Shown here: positions 5,479 to 9,613 of the stretch, in pieces | Layout of the letters: each line of letters opens with the position of its first letter | How positions within the stretch are numbered: position 1 is the first letter of the stretch | Assembly (NCBI GenBank): GCA_022360535.1 | Contig: JAKSCP010000055.1 | Span: 1 to 9,613, forward strand | Origin: Pseudomonadales bacterium | GTDB taxonomy: Bacteria > Pseudomonadota > Gammaproteobacteria > Pseudomonadales > Pseudohongiellaceae | Length of the DNA stretch: 9,613 nucleotides | Direction: 5' to 3' | The notes under the pieces: model-generated | Told to the model about the DNA's origin: nothing | Seen by the model: the letters and a program-made list of their open reading frames with translations, nothing else | Databases searched by the model: none | Translations under genes and position numbers: made by a program

Positions 5479-6798
5479 TTACTCAATCTGGTTCTCATAT
5501 TTTTCACGGAAACGCTCGTAGAGCTGCTGCTGGGTACCATTGAGATCAATGTCACGCCCCTGAATAAAGGCGCCTAGCACCTGGCTGGTTCGCATTTCCA
5601 GAGCATCACCTTCCGAGATAAAGAGTGTTGCGTCTTTGCCTGCCTCAAGAGTACCAACCCGATCATCTACACCAAGAATTTCCGCATTGATGCGAGTCAC
5701 CATAGCGAGCGCGGTTTCTCGATCCAGGCCATAGGCTGCAGCAGTGCCCGCAAAGAAGGGCAAGTTGCGTTGTCTGTCGACGGAAGTCGCTCCGCCGCCA
5801 ATTCCGACTTTAATACCAGCATCGTGCAACAGGAATGGTGTTTTAAACGGGGCGTCCACATCATTCCATTCCCGCAGAGGTAGCTCGTGAATGCGTTCGT
5901 AGATCACAGGGATGTTTTCCGCCAGCAAGAAGTCCTGAACCAGGATCGCATCAGCACCGCCGACCAACACGATGTCGTCAACGCCGTAGTTACGAGCGAA
6001 TCGGATAGCGTTGATAATTTCCTTGGCTTCATCCGCATGGATGAATAGCTTGGCAATGCCATTGAACAAAGGTTGCATGGCGAGCAGATTTAAATTCAGC
6101 GGTTCGCCAGTGTAAGTAGTGGCTCCCTGGAACAGCGTATGTAGAAGTTGCGTCTGCCCCTGGTAGTTTTCGTTCTCAACACGCTCGAACTGCCCGGTGA
6201 GTGAATTGCGCTGACGCATCATCATGTTCGGCCAATGCAGATGCAATCCTACATCCTCCGACAGCAGCGCATCTTCCCAATTCCAGCCATCCAATTTAAA
6301 GACAGAAGAAGAACCTGAGATCAGGCCACCCTGTGGAGTAACCTGAGCAGTGAGGATTCCATTGAATCGGTTGGTCGGGATGATTTCAGAATCGGTGTTG
6401 TAGGCGATGGCGGAACGCACACTGGCATTAATATCCCCCTCTTCCACAACGTCCTGAGTTGCTCTGACCGCACCTACCTCACTTAAGCCCAATGAAGAAT
6501 TTGGTAACACAAAGCCCGGATAAACGTGACGACCTTGCAGGTCGAAGACCTCATGATTGGTCAGATCGATATTGTCTGCTGCTGTTCCTACTGCAGTGAT
6601 AATGCCTTCATCGAAGGTGATCACCCCTTCACCGATCACTGTGCCATCACCAACATGAATAATGGCGCCGGTTAACGCGATCGGGCCCGGTTGGTCCGGT
6701 GCCGGAGTGGGAACGATGCCAAAAGAAATTGAATAGCTTAGCGAGCCCAATAGCAGAGCAAGAGACAGAAGCTGTTTTCTAATCGTAGAAGTAATCAT
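5479..6798 (-). CDS. Exported amidohydrolase-like protein lacking the HxH metal motif
   Basis: A 439-residue protein with a signal peptide (residues 1-27; hydrophobic LLSLALLLGSLSYSISFG). It has the amidohydrolase layout: a small beta part (GAIIHVGDGTVI, DEGIITAVG), the GRHVYPGFVLP entry to the barrel (90-99), and the C-terminal return GVDDRVGTLEAGKDATLFISEGDAL (split at 376-400). Where active members have D.H.H after the PG, this one reads PNSSLGLSEVGAVRAT (99-114), so the first metal-binding pair is absent. GIGGGATSV (332-340) replaces the usual Asp-bearing end of strand 8. H254 in FIHADEA remains. I recall similar SSLGLSEV...VRAT.D proteins in Bacteroidetes and marine Gammaproteobacteria, so the loss looks ancestral, not decay. 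It may be a non-catalytic partner of the large amidohydrolase upstream. ATG 6798-6796 shares one base with the stop of that gene (TAATG), with AGGAG seven bases upstream. Confidence 0.88.
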   Translation of the reverse strand: MITSTIRKQLLSLALLLGSLSYSISFGIVPTPAPDQPGPIALTGAIIHVGDGTVIGEGVITFDEGIITAVGTAADNIDLTNHEVFDLQGRHVYPGFVLPNSSLGLSEVGAVRATQDVVEEGDINASVRSAIAYNTDSEIIPTNRFNGILTAQVTPQGGLISGSSSVFKLDGWNWEDALLSEDVGLHLHWPNMMMRQRNSLTGQFERVENENYQGQTQLLHTLFQGATTYTGEPLNLNLLAMQPLFNGIAKLFIHADEAKEIINAIRFARNYGVDDIVLVGGADAILVQDFLLAENIPVIYERIHELPLREWNDVDAPFKTPFLLHDAGIKVGIGGGATSVDRQRNLPFFAGTAAAYGLDRETALAMVTRINAEILGVDDRVGTLEAGKDATLFISEGDALEMRTSQVLGAFIQGRDIDLNGTQQQLYERFREKYENQIE

Positions 6799-6810
6799 TA
6801 CTCAGCTCCT
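6796..6810 (-). promoter_or_regulatory. TAATG coupling junction with internal ribosome site
   Basis: The stop TAA of the large amidohydrolase (6800-6798) and the ATG of the next gene (6798-6796) share one base. AGGAG (6810-6806) lies inside the last codons of the upstream gene, seven bases before the ATG. This arrangement usually links translation of the two genes and suggests matched production of the two exported proteins. Confidence 0.75.
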
Positions 6811-9613
6811 TCTTTAGTGATGGCAGCGATGATGCGCGCTCGTTCTGCAGCGATTTGTTCTCTGAGCATGGCGTCGTTGTCCTTATCGTAATACGGCACA
6901 CCTTCAATCCAGGTGGTCTCAGGGGTCGCATAAATAGAAAGCGGATGATCGGACCACAGCACCAGATCCGCATCCTTGCCTTCACGCACACTGCCCATGC
7001 GGTCATCCAGATGCAGCAGGATTGCTGGATTCAGCGTCACCATCTTGAACGCCTCTATCTCGCTGATATCGCCGTACTTCACTGCCTTGGCTGCCTCCTG
7101 GTTTAATCGGCGAGACATTTCAGCATCGTCTGAATTGATGGCGACCACTACCCCAGCTTCCGCCATCAGGGCAGCGTTATAGGGGATGGCGTAGCGTACT
7201 TCCCATTTGTATCCCCACCAGTCAGCGAAGGTGGAACCACCAGCACCATGGGCGGCCATCTTGTCAGCGACTTTGTAGCCTTCAAGAATGTGAGTGAAGG
7301 TATTGATGTTAAAATCAAAACTGTCTGCCACATTCATCAACATGTTGATTTCAGACTGCACATAAGAATGAGCAGTGACAAAGCGTTCACCCTTCAGCAC
7401 TTCCAACATCGCTTCGTTAACCAGGTCACGACGAGGCGCTGGCGTATTACGTTGTTGGGAGCGTGACAGGTCACTGTATTCCTCCCAGGTCTTTTCATAT
7501 TCGAGTGCCTGGCTGAAGGCGTCTGCGAAAACTTGTTCGACTCCCATACGGGTTTGGGGATAGCGAAAGGAGAAGGGATTGCGGCTGCGCTTAACGTTTT
7601 CACCTAATGCGAATTTGATAAATTCGGGTGCTTCCTCAATGAGCAATTCATTGGATGGCGACCCCCAACGCATCTTTACTATTGCAGACTGACCGCCGAT
7701 GGGATTCGCCGAGCCATGTAGGAGCTGTGCGGCCACTACACCGCCGGCGAGGTTGCGGTAGATATTGACGTTTTCCGAATCCACCACATCTTTCATGCGC
7801 ACCATGCTGGAATTGGTTTGAGTTTCGTTAATATTGAATAGTGCGATATGGGAATGTTCATCGATGATGCCCGGAGTAAGGTGTTTGTCGGTTCCGTCGA
7901 TGACCCGAACCCCGTTGCTTGAAAGATCATCTCCAACCCCTGCAATGCGCCCGTCGCGCACGAGCACATCAGTAATGACATTGCCAATATCTTCATTGGT
8001 CCAGACCGTGGCGCCGCGAACCAGAAAATCTTCTTGTTGCGGTAGAATTGTCCGACCGTAGGCAGTAAAGGGATAGCGTATCTGCGTCGGAAGCTCAGGC
8101 ACCGCTTCTGTTGCTTGATCGTCAGCTACCTCCGACGCATCACCGCTGCGGACGAGCTGCCAACTAATAAGTTCACCGGCAGGGGTATAGCCATTACCCT
8201 GCCATCCACTGTCATTTGACCAACCAGTAAGTCGCACCTGATTGCCATCGTCATCGAACGCAAAGTTCAGGGTGATGATATCGGCATTCAGTTCGAGATT
8301 TACTGGTCGGTTGTCTTCATTTTCAAACTCGAGCTCCGCTTCGGGTTCTGCACCATCAAAGCTAAGCGCCAGATTAAACATTTGTTCCGCAACGGTAAGT
8401 TGATAATTGCCGGCTCTATTGTCGAAGTCTTCGTTTAGCTGATACCGCTCTCCAGCAATCCAGTTTTCCAGCAGCACAGTTTGTTCATCCAGGAGTGGGC
8501 CGCTGGTGATCAGAAAATTTGCCAGTGAGTTTTCTTCCAAAGAGCCAACTTGTTCGCTCAGGTTCATCATTGCTGCAGGAACGCTGGTCAGCGCATTGAT
8601 AGCTGTGTTCTCTGGTAACCCGTTGCTCACTGCCTTTCGCAGCTGTGACCAGAAGTCATCGTCTGCCCCCGAGGTGAGCGCGAATGTCACACCGGTCTCC
8701 GCGAGAATGCGTGGGTTGTACGGCGCCAGTTCCCAATGCATCAAATCTTCCAGAGAAATATCTTCAGCAGCGATCGGGTCGGTCACCTCCGGCGCTTCTG
8801 GAAAATCGAGAGGCACTATTAGTGATGCGCCAGTTTCAGCAATGAGGTCTGCACGTCGGTAACTGTCCCCCCCGGTCTTCAGAATGTACTGTGTATCAAA
8901 TTCATCACCGATCTTGTCCGCTGTCAGGGCTTGTTGCCAATTCCTCACTTCGATTACCTGGGGCAGGCTTTGATTGGCCTGCCAGGCTTCCAAGGTGTCG
9001 TCTGTAAACGGGCGTGGGTCCTGGTTGGTGAACCACTCGGCATCCAGAAAAGTCTGGCGAATCAAGGCAAACGCTCCCATCAGCGAAGACGGCATGGATT
9101 GAGTTGAGCTGCCTTTGTTCAGTGAATAGTGCGCTGCCACATCGGGAACCACGATGGCTTCATTGGCATTCTGGTCGCCCAATGTAATCAGGGCTGACGT
9201 GCCTCTGGCGATACCATCAGCCCGATGCGTCAGTACCGATGAAAAACCGAGTTCTCGAAATTCTTTGACTGCTTCTTCATCGGGGGCGTAAGTAGTGCTG
9301 GCGCGAAAATTGGAGCGAATCGCATCATTGACGTTCAATGCCTGATTCGACGGGAACAGATTTTCGGCAGCACCATTGTCATCAACCGATTCCAGCTCGG
9401 GCAGACCAAAATCGGTGTAGATATCGATAAGACCGGGATAGACATAACGACCAGCAAGATCGATTTCGAAGTAGCCCGCTGGCACATCATTGTCGCTTTG
9501 GGTGCCAACAATGCGACCGTCACGAATCAACAAGCTGCCATTCTCATAACTGCTATCGGATTGATAGAGCATGGCATTGGTAAAGGCATAGGCACCCGCC
9601 CTGTTGTCCGCGA
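6798..9613 (-). CDS. Large two-module amidohydrolase, 5'-partial (runs off the right edge)
   Basis: The frame is open to the right edge. The first in-frame ATG in view (9572) is preceded by 13 more codons ending AYAFTNA, typical of the first strand of these proteins, so the true start and any signal peptide lie outside. Numbering from that Met: module 1 (1-380) has LLIRDGRIVG and GRYVYPGLIDIYTDFG (41-56), with no HxH, and ends in GSLEENSLANFLITSG. A beta-rich linker (about 383-475) contains DNRAGNYQLTV and LISWQLVRSG. Module 2 (505-924) has VLVRDGRIAGVG, LTPGIIDEHSHI with H573/H575, TAHS (H735), THILEGYKVAD (H761), INSDD (D815) and GSVREGKDADLVLWSDHPL. It therefore keeps an apparently complete binuclear-type metal site. 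The C-terminal module is imidazolonepropionase-like (COG1228 type); the substrate is unknown. It is translationally coupled to the amidohydrolase-like gene downstream. Confidence 0.9.
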   Translation of the reverse strand, partial: ADNRAGAYAFTNAMLYQSDSSYENGSLLIRDGRIVGTQSDNDVPAGYFEIDLAGRYVYPGLIDIYTDFGLPELESVDDNGAAENLFPSNQALNVNDAIRSNFRASTTYAPDEEAVKEFRELGFSSVLTHRADGIARGTSALITLGDQNANEAIVVPDVAAHYSLNKGSSTQSMPSSLMGAFALIRQTFLDAEWFTNQDPRPFTDDTLEAWQANQSLPQVIEVRNWQQALTADKIGDEFDTQYILKTGGDSYRRADLIAETGASLIVPLDFPEAPEVTDPIAAEDISLEDLMHWELAPYNPRILAETGVTFALTSGADDDFWSQLRKAVSNGLPENTAINALTSVPAAMMNLSEQVGSLEENSLANFLITSGPLLDEQTVLLENWIAGERYQLNEDFDNRAGNYQLTVAEQMFNLALSFDGAEPEAELEFENEDNRPVNLELNADIITLNFAFDDDGNQVRLTGWSNDSGWQGNGYTPAGELISWQLVRSGDASEVADDQATEAVPELPTQIRYPFTAYGRTILPQQEDFLVRGATVWTNEDIGNVITDVLVRDGRIAGVGDDLSSNGVRVIDGTDKHLTPGIIDEHSHIALFNINETQTNSSMVRMKDVVDSENVNIYRNLAGGVVAAQLLHGSANPIGGQSAIVKMRWGSPSNELLIEEAPEFIKFALGENVKRSRNPFSFRYPQTRMGVEQVFADAFSQALEYEKTWEEYSDLSRSQQRNTPAPRRDLVNEAMLEVLKGERFVTAHSYVQSEINMLMNVADSFDFNINTFTHILEGYKVADKMAAHGAGGSTFADWWGYKWEVRYAIPYNAALMAEAGVVVAINSDDAEMSRRLNQEAAKAVKYGDISEIEAFKMVTLNPAILLHLDDRMGSVREGKDADLVLWSDHPLSIYATPETTWIEGVPYYDKDNDAMLREQIAAERARIIAAITKEGAE

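Noticed and set aside
8506..8862. A 118-codon plus-strand open frame inside the large amidohydrolase
   Set aside because: Antisense to a continuous coding frame with clear domain motifs; its Ser/Arg-rich composition is typical of a reverse-strand shadow.
9535..9572. ATG at 9572 as the true start of the large amidohydrolase
   Set aside because: The frame stays open upstream to the window edge and the preceding residues (AYAFTNA) continue the expected first strand; no ribosome site precedes this ATG.

Overview
The window looks like chromosome of a free-living, probably marine, gammaproteobacterium. The support is a near-balanced base composition, a glutathione S-transferase and an Lrp-family regulator that closely resemble the enterobacterial YfcG and DecR (YbaO) proteins, and several exported proteins of types I associate with marine Gammaproteobacteria. 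The lineage is inferred from recalled family resemblance, not from a search. I see no mobile element, phage gene, CRISPR array, tRNA or rRNA. Both outermost genes run off the window.

Left part (1-1737). A minus-strand gene for an exported protein of an uncharacterised family starts at 660 and leaves the window. Upstream of it a strong intrinsic terminator (796-837) ends transcription of a small DUF6356-like membrane-associated protein (861-1115, minus), which begins with TTG. An AT-rich divergent promoter region separates that gene from an Lrp/AsnC-family regulator of DecR type (1276-1737, plus).

Middle part (1748-4219). A YfcG-like glutathione S-transferase (minus) converges on the regulator with about ten bases between them. 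Divergent from it is a two-gene plus-strand unit: an exported helical-repeat protein whose C-terminus resembles a TonB C-terminal domain, followed after one base by a small lipoprotein. These two are probably co-translated and act in the periplasm or at the cell envelope.

Right part (4227-9613). A tight minus-strand operon reads from the right edge leftwards. It holds a very large amidohydrolase with two amidohydrolase modules (5' end outside the window), a second exported amidohydrolase-like protein that overlaps it by one base (TAATG), and, 22 bases later, a threonine-synthase-like PLP enzyme. Of the three amidohydrolase modules, only the C-terminal one of the large protein keeps the HxH metal motif. 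The other two look like non-metal-binding pseudoenzyme modules. The exported amidohydrolases and the cytoplasmic PLP enzyme may share a substrate pathway or simply a transcript; the sequence alone does not decide.

Nothing here is clearly a new defence or mobile system. The most unusual items are the one-active, two-degenerate amidohydrolase set and the envelope pair with the TonB-C-like tail.
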